A stretch of 64,000 nt of DNA from Candidatus Viadribacter manganicus (GTDB lineage Bacteria; Pseudomonadota; Alphaproteobacteria; Caulobacterales; Aquidulcibacteraceae). A model generated the notes under the pieces. The model ran no database searches and was not told the origin of the DNA. It saw nothing but the letters and a program-made list of their open reading frames with translations. Positions 26,510 through 35,181 of this stretch are shown one piece after another. The first letter of the stretch is position 1, and every line of letters starts with the position of its first letter. The DNA is taken from assembly GCF_001679665.1 (NCBI RefSeq), contig NZ_CP013244.1, positions 2,798,980 through 2,862,979 of the forward strand, read 5' to 3'. Position numbers and translations under genes: made by a program.

Positions 26510-27400
26510 CTAGGCGGACGCAGCCTGCGCTGTGGCGCCAGTGGGTTTCCCACCCAGCAGCGCAACGACCGCGACGCCGGCTGCGAGCGCCGCGAAGCCG
26601 CCAATGCCGACGATGCCGTTCCAGGGGAAGGCGGGGTTGCTAAGGGTCATGAGCGTCAGTCCGCCCAAGGCGTTGAAGGTGCCGTGGAAGACGCCTGCCG
26701 CCCAAACCGATGCACCGCGGTCGCGGACGAAGCTGAGGATCGGAGCGAGCAACATGCAAAAAGCAATGAAGAGCCCGACGCCGACGGCGCGATTGTCGGG
26801 GTAATTGAGCCCGAAAAGGAGGATCGCCGGCGCGTGCCAGACGCCCCAGATGAAGCCTGTGCTCAAAGAAGCGCGCCAGAAGCCCGCGCCGCGCCAGAGG
26901 TCGTGCAGATAACCGCGCCAGCCGAGTTCTTCGCTGAACGTCAGCACGACGCTGTTGACCAGCGCGCCAAGCAGCAGCGCTTGCGCGAGCACGATGATGC
27001 CGAGATAGGGCGCCATCGCGCGAACAGCGGCGCTTTGCTCGGGCGCTGTTTGTTCAACCATGGTGACGACCGCCGCACCGAGATCGACATAGGTGCTGGC
27101 GCCAAACGCTATTGAGAGCGCGACCGATGCGGCGCCGATCACGATCGGCATGAGGTAGGCGGCGAGCCACCACCAATTTGGTTTAAAGCGAAGCCCGAGC
27201 GCTTCGGCACGGCGCCCCTTTTCAAAGGCTATGGCGCAAATGAACGCCGCGATCGATGGCCCGAACATCGATGCAGCGAGCACCGCTGTGATGAGACCTG
27301 GATTTTCGTGCCAGCCCAACGCCCATCCGCCAATGACCACCGCCCAGCTGATCGCGAATGTAATCGCCAGAAAGACGATCGATTTATTGGTCTTGGTCAT
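26510..27400 (-). CDS. CPBP-family intramembrane metalloprotease (Abi)
   Basis: The 296-residue protein has about eight membrane helices and the three CPBP motifs: Glu157-Glu158 in FSEELGWRGYL, His189 in WGVWHAP, and His239 with Asn243 in HGTFNALG. The family includes Rce1 and bacteriocin-immunity proteases. It is the third gene of an operon, overlapping the preceding ribbon-helix-helix gene by four bases (ATGA). The tie to an SPFH protein suggests a role in membrane protein quality or defence; that is inference. Confidence 0.88.
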   Translation of the reverse strand: MTKTNKSIVFLAITFAISWAVVIGGWALGWHENPGLITAVLAASMFGPSIAAFICAIAFEKGRRAEALGLRFKPNWWWLAAYLMPIVIGAASVALSIAFGASTYVDLGAAVVTMVEQTAPEQSAAVRAMAPYLGIIVLAQALLLGALVNSVVLTFSEELGWRGYLHDLWRGAGFWRASLSTGFIWGVWHAPAILLFGLNYPDNRAVGVGLFIAFCMLLAPILSFVRDRGASVWAAGVFHGTFNALGGLTLMTLSNPAFPWNGIVGIGGFAALAAGVAVVALLGGKPTGATAQAASA

Positions 27401-27597
27401 TGTCCGTCTCCACCCGCGCCATCGTTGTTTTTCTGTTCTGTCGCATTGAGTTTCACGCCCCGGGCGCGCAGCGCTTCGCGCAGCAAAAACTCGATTTCCG
27501 CGTTCACGCTGCGCAATTCCGCGTTCGCCAAGCGGGCGATCGCATCGTGCAGCGCCGGATCAAGTCTGAGCGCGAAGGCTTTGCGTTCGGAGGCCAT
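27397..27597 (-). CDS. Arc/HicB-like ribbon-helix-helix protein
   Basis: The 66-residue protein reads as a single ribbon-helix-helix unit: KAFALRLDPALHDAIARLA forms strand and first helix, and SVNAEIEFLLREALRARG the second helix. The tail is polar. Such proteins bind DNA as dimers on palindromes. It sits 12 bases after the SPFH gene and overlaps the CPBP gene, so it is probably the operon's own regulator; the 16-bp palindrome in front of the operon is a natural target. No toxin of a known family is beside it. Confidence 0.82.
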   Translation of the reverse strand: MASERKAFALRLDPALHDAIARLANAELRSVNAEIEFLLREALRARGVKLNATEQKNNDGAGGDGQ

Positions 27598-27609
27598 GGC
27601 GTGTTCGCG

Positions 27610-28500
27610 CTACTGGTAGAGCGAGCCCGCGTTCACGACCGGCTGCGCGTCGCGATCGCCACAAAGCACGACCAGCAAGTTCGACACCATGGTCGCGCGG
27701 CGCTCGTCGTCGAGTTGCACGACGTCGCGCTCGGAGAGCTGTTGCAGTGCGTGTTCGACCATCTCGACAGCGCCTTGCACGATGAAGCGACGCGCCGAGA
27801 GAACAGCTTCTGCTTGTTGGCGGCGCAACATGGCGCTGGCGATTTCCGGCGCATAGGCGAGGTGGCTGAGCTTGGTTTCGTCAACAACGACGCCCGCCAC
27901 CGACACGCGCTCCTGGAGCTTTTCCCGCAACAAGGTCGAAACTTGGTCGGCGTCGCCTCGCAGTGTCGGTTCGTCATGTTCAGAGTGATCGTAAGAGAAG
28001 TGCGAGGCGATCTCGCGAACCGCGGTTTCGATCTGGATGTCGACGAACGTCTGATACTGATCGACGTCGAACAGCGCCTGGGCGGTATCGGTCACGCGCC
28101 AGACCACCACGGCGGCGATCTCAATCGGGTTGCCACGCTTGTCGTTCACTTTCAGCTTTTCGCCGGTGACGTTGCGAACGCGCAGGCTGACCTTCTTGCG
28201 GGTGTACCAGGGCAGCATCCAGCGCAGGCCGGGCGTTCGGTCCGTGCCCTTGTAATTGCCGAACAGGGTGACCGCCGCGCCTTCGTTGGGCTGCAGCGTG
28301 TAAAAGCCGCAGAGCTGCAGCACGAACACGATCGAGAGCACGACAGTGCCCAGGCCGTTGATGCCGTTCTCGTAGCGGATGAGGTCGAGGACCATCCAAA
28401 TCAACGCTGCAAGGATTACCAAGCTCAGGAGGAGCATGAACCCGCCGTTCGACGTATTGGCTTTGCGTTCTTGTGTTCGATTGAGTGCTGCTGCGGCCAT
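27610..28500 (-). CDS. SPFH/Band 7 (stomatin-like) membrane protein
   Basis: The 296-residue protein has two hydrophobic helices near residues 20-65, then the SPFH domain ([54 protein letters not shown]) and a helical C-terminus ([20 protein letters not shown]). SPFH proteins form ring-shaped scaffolds in membranes and control proteases. The ATG at 28500 was chosen for the GAGAGGG six bases before it; another ATG five codons upstream touches the palindrome region. It heads the operon with the ribbon-helix-helix and CPBP genes. Confidence 0.88.
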   Translation of the reverse strand: MAAAALNRTQERKANTSNGGFMLLLSLVILAALIWMVLDLIRYENGINGLGTVVLSIVFVLQLCGFYTLQPNEGAAVTLFGNYKGTDRTPGLRWMLPWYTRKKVSLRVRNVTGEKLKVNDKRGNPIEIAAVVVWRVTDTAQALFDVDQYQTFVDIQIETAVREIASHFSYDHSEHDEPTLRGDADQVSTLLREKLQERVSVAGVVVDETKLSHLAYAPEIASAMLRRQQAEAVLSARRFIVQGAVEMVEHALQQLSERDVVQLDDERRATMVSNLLVVLCGDRDAQPVVNAGSLYQ

Positions 28501-28521
28501 GACATACCCTCTCATGCCATC

Positions 28522-28537
28522 AAAGTGATATCACTTT
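28522..28537. promoter_or_regulatory. Perfect 16-bp palindrome upstream of the SPFH operon
   Basis: AAAGTGATATCACTTT is fully self-complementary and lies 22-37 bases before the SPFH start codon, where a promoter would be. It is the expected size for a dimeric or tetrameric repressor, for example the operon's ribbon-helix-helix protein. I see no second copy in the 28.5-28.7 kb interval. Confidence 0.65.
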
Positions 28538-28659
28538 AATAGCAGAAAGCGCCGTCTGGCAAGCAGCTTCCGGCTCATTCACCAAGTTCTAAAATTTCAT
28601 ATTAAGCGCCGTCTGGTACCCCAAGGGCAGACTCTAAGAGTCCGTTTTTGAGGCGAAAA

Positions 28660-30462
28660 ATGGTTATCGGGGCATTCACCAAGGCGTTCGGCGCGTGCGG
28701 ATTTACCCGCGACCGGTCTGGCAACGTCGCCATGATGTGGGCGTTGATGGGCACCGTGCTGATCGGGCTGATCGGCATCACTATCGATTTCACGCGCGCC
28801 CAATCTATTCGCGTCGCTATGCAGAACGCCGCCGATGGCGCGGCGCTGGTGGCCGAGCGCAGCTCTAATCTCCCCATGGATGCTCGTACCGACGCCGCGC
28901 GCGCCTTCTTCGACGCTGAAGTCGGGGACATGGTCAGCAACGTCACTTTCAACGTGACGCAGCTTCAAGACGGCGGTCACCGCGTTACCGCGTCGATGCC
29001 AATGCCGCTCAGTCTTGCGAGCATCGTGCAGAATTCCGATTGGACGCTCGCCGTCGCCGCTGAAGCTCAGGCCGATGCGAGCCCGCCGATCGAAGTCGTG
29101 CTGGCGCTCGACAACACCGGTTCGATGTCGAACGACATGGACGCGCTGCGCGACGGAGCCCAGAGTCTGGCGGAATTTCTGCTGCAGCTCGACGGTGACA
29201 GCGTCAGCGTGGGTCTCGTGCCGTTCGTCGCGCAAGTGAACGTCGGCACAAGCAACACATCCTGGCTCGATACGACCGGCGTCAATCCCTACAACGGCGC
29301 CATGCTCGAGGGCCGCTATCTCGGTTACCGCGCCACTTCTGGCGGCGGCTGCACCGGCGGCAGCTTTCCTACCACTTATGGCGGCTTCCAGGTGCGTTGG
29401 ATCAAAGGCGCCGCCGGTTATCCGGCGGCTTACACCAACACCAGCCGCTGCTATGCGTTCTCGCCGCAGAGCGTGAACATGTGGTCGCTCTACGACAACC
29501 TGCCGTCCAACGCGCAATGGGGCGGTTGCGTAGAGATGCGCCCGCCGCCGTACGACATCGCCGACGCCGCGCCCAGCACCGGAACGCCGGCGACGATGTT
29601 TGTGCCCTTCTTCTCGCTTGACGACGGCGGCGACGTCTCCGGTCCGGACAACAACTGGATCACCTCGGCCACCTACGACACCACCAATCCGCTCGCCGTG
29701 TCGAGTTGGACGGCCAACAGCTCGACGAACGTCGTGCGCACGCTATCGGTCTATAAGTATCGTTCTGGCGTGCCTGTCAGCATCAATACGAGTAATACCG
29801 CCGGGGCAGGGCCCAACCGCGGCTGCCCGACGCCGATCCTGCCGCTGACCACCAACGACAACGCCGTGATCAGCGGGATCCAAAACATGGTGCACTGGAA
29901 CGGCGGCGGCACTAACCAGATCGAAGGCCTCGCCTGGGCATGGCGCGTGCTTTCGCCCGGCGCGCCCTTCACCCAGGGCCGTCCCTACAACGATGCGAAC
30001 GATCCCGTGCGCAAGGTCATCGTCCTCTTTACGGACGGCGACAACACCTCGCTCGACAGCAACAACATGGCCATGCGGTCCGATTATGCGGGCTTGGGCT
30101 ATCGCAGCCTGTTCAGTACCTATCAAACAGCGCAAGTGCCCACGGTGAGCGGTTCGACCGTGACCTGGGGAGCTAGCGTCGCTTCCGCTTGGCAACGCAG
30201 CGGCATCACAACGAGTTCATCCTCGACCGTGAACTACTTCAACACGCGTCAGTTGGAACTCTGCGAAGCCATCCGTGCGCTCGACATCGAGATCTACGCC
30301 ATCGGCTACGACATCACCGCCGGCGGCGCGGCCGAGCAGTTGCTGCAGGATTGCGTTACCCAGGACGGCGAGCACTATTTCAGCGCCGGCAATGCTTCCG
30401 AGCTTCAGGAAGCCTTTGACGCAATCGGCACCGGCATCGGCGCCCTGCGCCTTACGCGATAA
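28660..30462 (+). CDS. Tad-like pilus-assembly protein with von Willebrand A domain
   Basis: The 600-residue protein begins with a TadE/TadG-type membrane anchor (GNVAMMWALMGTVLIGLIGITIDFTRA) and the following AMQNAADGAALVAE segment. A VWA domain follows with the metal-site motif DNTGSMS at about 150 and a second acidic loop VIVLFTDGDNT. A long Ser/Thr/Gly-rich insert sits between them. The start at 28660 has GAGG six bases upstream. It would be exported and exposed in the periplasm or surface. No other tad genes lie in the window, so it is an orphan member. Confidence 0.85.
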   Translation: MVIGAFTKAFGACGFTRDRSGNVAMMWALMGTVLIGLIGITIDFTRAQSIRVAMQNAADGAALVAERSSNLPMDARTDAARAFFDAEVGDMVSNVTFNVTQLQDGGHRVTASMPMPLSLASIVQNSDWTLAVAAEAQADASPPIEVVLALDNTGSMSNDMDALRDGAQSLAEFLLQLDGDSVSVGLVPFVAQVNVGTSNTSWLDTTGVNPYNGAMLEGRYLGYRATSGGGCTGGSFPTTYGGFQVRWIKGAAGYPAAYTNTSRCYAFSPQSVNMWSLYDNLPSNAQWGGCVEMRPPPYDIADAAPSTGTPATMFVPFFSLDDGGDVSGPDNNWITSATYDTTNPLAVSSWTANSSTNVVRTLSVYKYRSGVPVSINTSNTAGAGPNRGCPTPILPLTTNDNAVISGIQNMVHWNGGGTNQIEGLAWAWRVLSPGAPFTQGRPYNDANDPVRKVIVLFTDGDNTSLDSNNMAMRSDYAGLGYRSLFSTYQTAQVPTVSGSTVTWGASVASAWQRSGITTSSSSTVNYFNTRQLELCEAIRALDIEIYAIGYDITAGGAAEQLLQDCVTQDGEHYFSAGNASELQEAFDAIGTGIGALRLTR

Positions 30463-30467
30463 GGATC

Positions 30468-30504
30468 GAGCGGCCGCGCTTTGAAGGCGCGGCCGGCTCT
30501 TATT
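30468..30504 (+). terminator. Probable terminator after the Tad/VWA gene
   Basis: GAGCGGCCGCGC pairs with GCGCGGCCGGCTC, with one bulged G and a short loop (TTTGAAG), followed by TTATT. It overlaps the 3' end of the convergent TIR/TonB gene. Confidence 0.6.
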
Positions 30505-32209
30505 GTGGCGCTTGGAAGTTGATCGCGATCCGCGTCGTTGATCCGATCGCGCTCGATCCATCCGAAAGCGTGGCGCGCGCCCGGTAGGAATTCGACGCAC
30601 TCAGCGCTGCACGGCCGAAGCCGGCATTGGACGGCGTCTCTGATACGATCGAGCAGCTCACCGACAAATCGCTCTGAACGCGGCATTCCATAACCACGCG
30701 TCCGCCGATGCCGTCGTTGGCGGCGCCGCGCGGATATAGATCCGCGATCCGCCGTTGTGATGGCCGTTGCGCCCAAACCACCGTGCCAGCCGGTGCGCGC
30801 ACCTGCGGCGGTGTCGCCGCGCCGGTGATCGAGGGCTCGACGTTTGCGGTCTGCACCGGTGGCGGTGAGCTTTGCGGGTTGAGCGGAACCGGGTTCGATT
30901 GGGTGTTGCTGGGGCCGAGCGTCACCGGCCCGCCGCTTGATGTGTTGGAGGTCGTGGTCGTGGTCGTCGTCGGGGCCGGTTCGCGGCGTGGCGGATCACG
31001 CTCGGCGCTGCGCGGTGTTTCTTCGCGCGAGGCGCGCTGTTGTTCGCGCTCACGATCGGCCCGCGTTTGCGCCGCCCGATCGGCGCGGTTCGTCACCGCT
31101 TCTGAGAGGGGAATGCTGGGCGCTTCTTCGAGGCCTGAGAACTCGTCTGCCGAGGTGCTGCTCTCACTTGAAGCAGGCTGTGTCTCGGCCGCTTGCTCGG
31201 TGGCTGGCGGCGCATTGCCCATGCCGCCGCCAAAATAGATGCCGCCTATCAGGGCGGCGCCGCCAAGCAGGGCTATCAGAACGAACGCACGCAGCGGCCC
31301 GCCTTGACCGCGCGGTGGCTCGCGCAGGTCAGCAGAATAGTCGCGCTCAATCGGGGGCCGGCGCGGGGGCGGCGGATCAAGGCGCCGTTGTGTCGGCGGA
31401 AGCGCTTCTGGCCGGCGTTGCGGCGCCGGCTCGGGGCGTCGCATTTGCGGCGGCGCTTCTGCGCGCGGCGCCGGCGCCGGCGCCGGCGTCCGCACTGCTG
31501 GGCGCGATGATTGCGCCGCACGCGTTTCGCCCTGGCTGGTCAGTTGCTTTAAGCGCAGTTCGGCGACTTCAGAAAACGCGCCGTCCGGGCCGTAGCGCGC
31601 CAGATAGTCCATAAAGTCTGCTGGATCGCGGCTGTCGCGGATTGCGCGCCAATGCTCGGCTTCTGAACCCAGCGAGTCAGATTGCGGCGGCACGCGATAG
31701 CTTTGGGGCGGTTCCGGTGGTGGCGGCGGAGCGCGATACTGCGGCTCTTGGCGCCGTGGCGGCGGCTCGGCGCGGATCGGGGCGCTACGCTGGGGCGGTG
31801 CATCGTAATCGCGCGTGTCGCGTTGCGCTGCGCCAACACCGGCGCGCGCTGCGTTGACCATGCGATCAACCGCAAAGAACAGCGGGTCGAGTGAAGGATC
31901 ATTGGGATCGCCGTCCCAGCGTGAGAGATCGAACGCCGGCGATTCACCAATACTTGATGGCGGCGGCGGATCGATGAGGCTCGCGACCACCGCCTTGTTG
32001 GCGTTGATCACGCGTTGAGCGGCGTCGAGAAATGGGCGCGAGCGGATCGACGCTTGCGACCAGACCACGACACCCGCGCCGCTCGAGCGCAAAGCGCCGT
32101 CGCTGGATGGAGCGCCGCCGATGGAAAAACCGGCAGCCTCAAACATATCCGCAAGCGCCTTTGCCTGCGGTTCGTCCTCACGGACACATACAATGAGCAC
32201 GTCCGCCAT
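30500..32209 (-). CDS. TIR-like / transmembrane / TonB C-terminal domain fusion protein
   Basis: The 569-residue protein is a mosaic. Residues 1-120 resemble a TIR_2 fold (VLIVCVREDE, GAGVVVWSQASI, FDLSRWDGDPND), but the usual catalytic Glu after the Ser/Trp loop is absent, so NADase activity is doubtful. Residues 183-224 hold a helical motif (HWRAIRDSRDPADFMDYLARY) also seen beside caspase-like domains. Residues 140-300 are Pro/Arg-rich. One membrane helix spans 307-326. The outer half is Ser/Thr/Pro-rich and ends at about 472-567 in a TonB C-terminal domain (GGRVVMECRVQSDLSVSC, AINFQAP). The start at 32209 has GGGAG upstream. The topology suggests a cytoplasmic sensor joined to a periplasmic TonB-like arm. 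No exbBD is near. Confidence 0.75.
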   Translation of the reverse strand: MADVLIVCVREDEPQAKALADMFEAAGFSIGGAPSSDGALRSSGAGVVVWSQASIRSRPFLDAAQRVINANKAVVASLIDPPPPSSIGESPAFDLSRWDGDPNDPSLDPLFFAVDRMVNAARAGVGAAQRDTRDYDAPPQRSAPIRAEPPPRRQEPQYRAPPPPPEPPQSYRVPPQSDSLGSEAEHWRAIRDSRDPADFMDYLARYGPDGAFSEVAELRLKQLTSQGETRAAQSSRPAVRTPAPAPAPRAEAPPQMRRPEPAPQRRPEALPPTQRRLDPPPPRRPPIERDYSADLREPPRGQGGPLRAFVLIALLGGAALIGGIYFGGGMGNAPPATEQAAETQPASSESSTSADEFSGLEEAPSIPLSEAVTNRADRAAQTRADREREQQRASREETPRSAERDPPRREPAPTTTTTTTSNTSSGGPVTLGPSNTQSNPVPLNPQSSPPPVQTANVEPSITGAATPPQVRAPAGTVVWAQRPSQRRIADLYPRGAANDGIGGRVVMECRVQSDLSVSCSIVSETPSNAGFGRAALSASNSYRARATLSDGSSAIGSTTRIAINFQAPQ

Positions 32210-32309
32210 GACGTCTCCCGCGCCTACGTCCCAAAAACCACCGTGTCCGCAATACCACGGAACAATTGGCGCGCCACCTAGGTACACGCGGCAATACTGT
32301 GAATTCGCG

Positions 32310-32915
32310 TCAAAGCACCGGTTCGAATGCGCCGGTAACTGTATTCAAGAGCTCAAGCCCCCCGTCGGCCACGCCGTAACGCATGCCGATAAGGTTAAGC
32401 CCTCGATCCTTTATTGCATCGCGAATGAACGGAAATGTGGCGAGATTTTCGAGGGTCACACGAATGCTCTCGTGCTCCAGCTCCGACACCCGGTCGCCGC
32501 CGTCGGGGATGCGCGATTTGGCGGTGTCCAGGAGGCTGATCCAGGCGTCGAGGAACGAGTTGGGATCGCGCGGGCGCTCTTCGAGGGCGGCAGCGACGCC
32601 GCCGCACTGGGCGTGGCCCAGGACGAGAACCGTCTCGACCTTGAGGTGCTTTACCGCAAACTCGATCGCGGCGCTGACGCCGTGAAAGCCGGGCGCCTCC
32701 TCAAACGGAGGCGCGAGGTTGGCGACGTTGCGCACAACGAAAAGTTCGCCGGGACCGGCATTGAAGATGGTCGCGGGATCGACACGGCTATCGGCGCAGG
32801 CAATGACCAGCGTTCTGGGCGCTTGCCCGCGCTCAGCCAGCACTTTGTGCAGGCTGCGTAGTTCCGGCCAACGTTGTTCCCGGTAGATCCGGTATCCCTC
32901 GATCAAGTGCTCCAT
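32310..32915 (-). CDS. Beta-class carbonic anhydrase
   Basis: The 201-residue protein has the beta-class zinc ligands: Cys in ACADSRVDP with the Asp-Arg dyad, and His and Cys in GHAQCGGV. It interconverts CO2 and bicarbonate. The start MEHLIEGYRIYREQ was chosen because it matches the family; the frame stays open upstream but overlaps the divergent lipoprotein promoter. Bicarbonate is the substrate of CarAB encoded elsewhere in the window. It precedes the TIR/TonB gene by about 100 bases on the same strand. Confidence 0.92.
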   Translation of the reverse strand: MEHLIEGYRIYREQRWPELRSLHKVLAERGQAPRTLVIACADSRVDPATIFNAGPGELFVVRNVANLAPPFEEAPGFHGVSAAIEFAVKHLKVETVLVLGHAQCGGVAAALEERPRDPNSFLDAWISLLDTAKSRIPDGGDRVSELEHESIRVTLENLATFPFIRDAIKDRGLNLIGMRYGVADGGLELLNTVTGAFEPVL

Positions 32916-32984
32916 CGCGCCCTTCAAGCGAACAAGCTTGGCGGCGTCAACCGAGCGCGCAATCTCACGCGCTTTGGAGGGAAT

Positions 32985-34163
32985 ATGAAGTCCGTTATCG
33001 TCGCTTGTGTAGCTGCGCTTCTGGCCGCCTCGTGCGCGAGCGGCGGGCAAGTTCCCTCACAGCGCGAAAGGCTGACGCGGCAGATTTCCGACGATGCCGT
33101 GGCGTTCAATCAAGCCTACGGCCAAGCGGTGTCGGCGCAGATTCTTCTCAACATCTTGCGCTCACGCGATCGGCTGCCGCGCCACTACCTGGCCATGACC
33201 GGAATTTCAGACAGCCCATCTTGGACGACGTCGCGCTCGGTGAGCATTGGCGGTGTGCCGCTTGGAGCGATCAGCTCGCCTTGGGGAATAGGTGAAGTGG
33301 GCGCCTCGCGCGAACAATCTTCGCGTCCAAGCTATGCGGTGCAGCCCTTCAGCGCCGACACGCTGACGCGCACCGCATTCCAGCCGACGCCGGCGAACGT
33401 GTTCAACCATTATTGGTACAGTGGCTGGCCGCGCGACATGCTGATGCTGATGATGGTGGAGTCGATCGAAAAGACCGACGCCACCGGCCACACCAGCACC
33501 TACACGAACGAAGCCAACACGATCTTCGATGATTGTGGCGCCAGCGTTCAAACCGATGGCTGCGAGTTCGTCCGCGAAGTTCGGGTGTTCCTCTCAATGA
33601 CGGAGCAACATCCCTACGAACGCGGTGTCGATCTCGAACGTGGGCGGCCGCTCTGCGGCTTGGTGGAATCCTTCAATCCGTCGAGCCCCGTGCGCCCGGC
33701 TGCGCCGCGCGAAGGGCAGGTTTGCGAGCCTGTGTTTGCGGTGGGGAGCGATACTCTGCGCCTACGTCTGCGCTCGCTGGATGACATGGTCTACTATGTC
33801 GGCGAGCTGTTGCGGGCGGGCGGCATGCGCGCTGAGCCGGGCGAGGCGATCGAAGCGCAGGTGACGGTGCGCGCTGCCGGCTTGCGCGGCGGCGGACGCG
33901 GCGTGCCGCTGTTTCGGGTTCTGCCGGCGCACGCCAGCGCCCATGGCGTCTACGCCGCCGAAGTTGCCTACGGCGATGATCGCTTTCGCGCCGGCCCCGC
34001 CATTGGCAGATCATGCGGAGAGCAGACCGCCGAGGGCGTTTGCCAGGACGTCGCCGAGGCGGGGGACCGCTCGTCGTCGGTGCTGTCGTTGATTGCCGAA
34101 ATTCTTGCGCTCAACCAATCGCCGGACGCCATTCGCGCGCCCAGCCGATTGATCGCGGAATAG
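32985..34163 (+). CDS. Lipoprotein of unknown function
   Basis: The 392-residue protein starts after GGAGG with a lipoprotein signal peptide (MKSVIVACVAALLAASCASG), so Cys17 should be lipidated. The mature part begins with RQISDDAVAFNQAYGQAVSAQ, then ILLNILRSRDRLPRHYLAMTG, and shows two Cys-containing loops. I do not recognise the family. It diverges from the carbonic anhydrase gene across 70 bases. Confidence 0.8.
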   Translation: MKSVIVACVAALLAASCASGGQVPSQRERLTRQISDDAVAFNQAYGQAVSAQILLNILRSRDRLPRHYLAMTGISDSPSWTTSRSVSIGGVPLGAISSPWGIGEVGASREQSSRPSYAVQPFSADTLTRTAFQPTPANVFNHYWYSGWPRDMLMLMMVESIEKTDATGHTSTYTNEANTIFDDCGASVQTDGCEFVREVRVFLSMTEQHPYERGVDLERGRPLCGLVESFNPSSPVRPAAPREGQVCEPVFAVGSDTLRLRLRSLDDMVYYVGELLRAGGMRAEPGEAIEAQVTVRAAGLRGGGRGVPLFRVLPAHASAHGVYAAEVAYGDDRFRAGPAIGRSCGEQTAEGVCQDVAEAGDRSSSVLSLIAEILALNQSPDAIRAPSRLIAE

Positions 34164-34336
34164 CGCTCGCCAACTTTGCCGAACGCTTTTTGCGTCGACG
34201 CAATATGCGCCAAGCATCTCATGCGCTTTGTCTTGCTTCACGCGCCGTTCGTCGCAATCGCGAAAGCGTGAGCAGCCACGCGGCGCGACGCGTGTTTCCG
34301 TTACTCGTGGAACTAAGTGTTCAGGGGAGAGAAACG

Positions 34337-34636
34337 ATGAAACGGCTCATGTTTGTTGCCGCGATGCTTTGCGCCTTTGGCGCAGCGCCGGCCTCAGCTG
34401 ACGGCTATCGCACCTACCAATGCTCAAACAGCACGGTGCTTCGCGTGATCATCAACGACGATCGCGCCACGATCGTGCCGTTCGGCCGGCCAAGTATTCG
34501 GCTGCAGCGCGTCGAGGCGAGCGGCACGGACTTCCGCTACGCGCGCCGCCGCTCGCATGAACTGAGCGGCAATGATCAGCAGGTGCAGTGGCGCGTCGGT
34601 TCGGCGGAATGGACCTGCCGGCGCGGCGGCAGCTGA
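34337..34636 (+). CDS. Small secreted protein, MliC/lysozyme-inhibitor-like
   Basis: The 99-residue protein has a signal peptide (MKRLMFVAAMLCAFGAAPASA) and a short beta-rich domain with two Cys (YQCSNSTVLRV and EWTCRR). The pattern of a first Cys after YxC, NDDRATI, LQRVEASGTDFRYA and a C-terminal W.C fits the MliC fold that blocks c-type lysozyme. Similarity is by eye only. A related lipoprotein lies at 63189-63506. About 170 bases upstream show no gene. Confidence 0.65.
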   Translation: MKRLMFVAAMLCAFGAAPASADGYRTYQCSNSTVLRVIINDDRATIVPFGRPSIRLQRVEASGTDFRYARRRSHELSGNDQQVQWRVGSAEWTCRRGGS

Positions 34637-34698
34637 GGGCGCGCTTGAGACTTGTGGCCGCGCGTGTGAACATCGGCTGACGATTCAGTGGAGATCCC

Positions 34699-35181
34699 AT
34701 GCGCGGCACCATTCTCGGCGTACACGACAATCGCGGCGTGCTTATCGGCGAAGGGGAGCTTCGTTTCGACTTTCCGCTCACCGAATGGCGCTCTGGCGGT
34801 GCGCCCTATGCGGGTCAAATCGTCGACTACGTGGAAGAGGATGGCCAGGCGCGCGCGGTGTTTGCCGTGCCGGGTGTCGGCGCCAGCTCCTTCAACGCGC
34901 CAGCGTCGAGTTCGCGTGTGCTCGGCATCATTGGCGTCATCTGTCTGGTTCTGAGCTTCGTTATCCCGCTCATTCCGACGATCGCTGCGTTTGTGCTTGG
35001 CGTTATCGGCGCCGGGCAAGCGCAACAGGAGCGCGATGACACCTCGCTGTTGCTGGCTCGGATTTCATGGATCGGCGCGGTCGTGATGCTGGGCTTTGGC
35101 CTATTGATCGTGCTCGGTGTGTTGGCGCTGGTCGGCACGCTGGGTTTGGCCGGCGTATTCCACGGCTGGGAAAATTTCTAG
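34699..35181 (+). CDS. Membrane protein with N-terminal OB-like domain
   Basis: The 160-residue protein opens with about 55 soluble residues (RGTILGVHDNRGVLIGEGE, then FDFPLTEWRSGGAPYAGQIV) that look like the small cold-shock-type barrel often placed before membrane segments in DUF805/TM2-like proteins. Four hydrophobic helices follow from about residue 73. It is an inner-membrane protein of unknown role. Its stop interlocks with the convergent VOC gene in CTAG. Confidence 0.72.
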   Translation: MRGTILGVHDNRGVLIGEGELRFDFPLTEWRSGGAPYAGQIVDYVEEDGQARAVFAVPGVGASSFNAPASSSRVLGIIGVICLVLSFVIPLIPTIAAFVLGVIGAGQAQQERDDTSLLLARISWIGAVVMLGFGLLIVLGVLALVGTLGLAGVFHGWENF

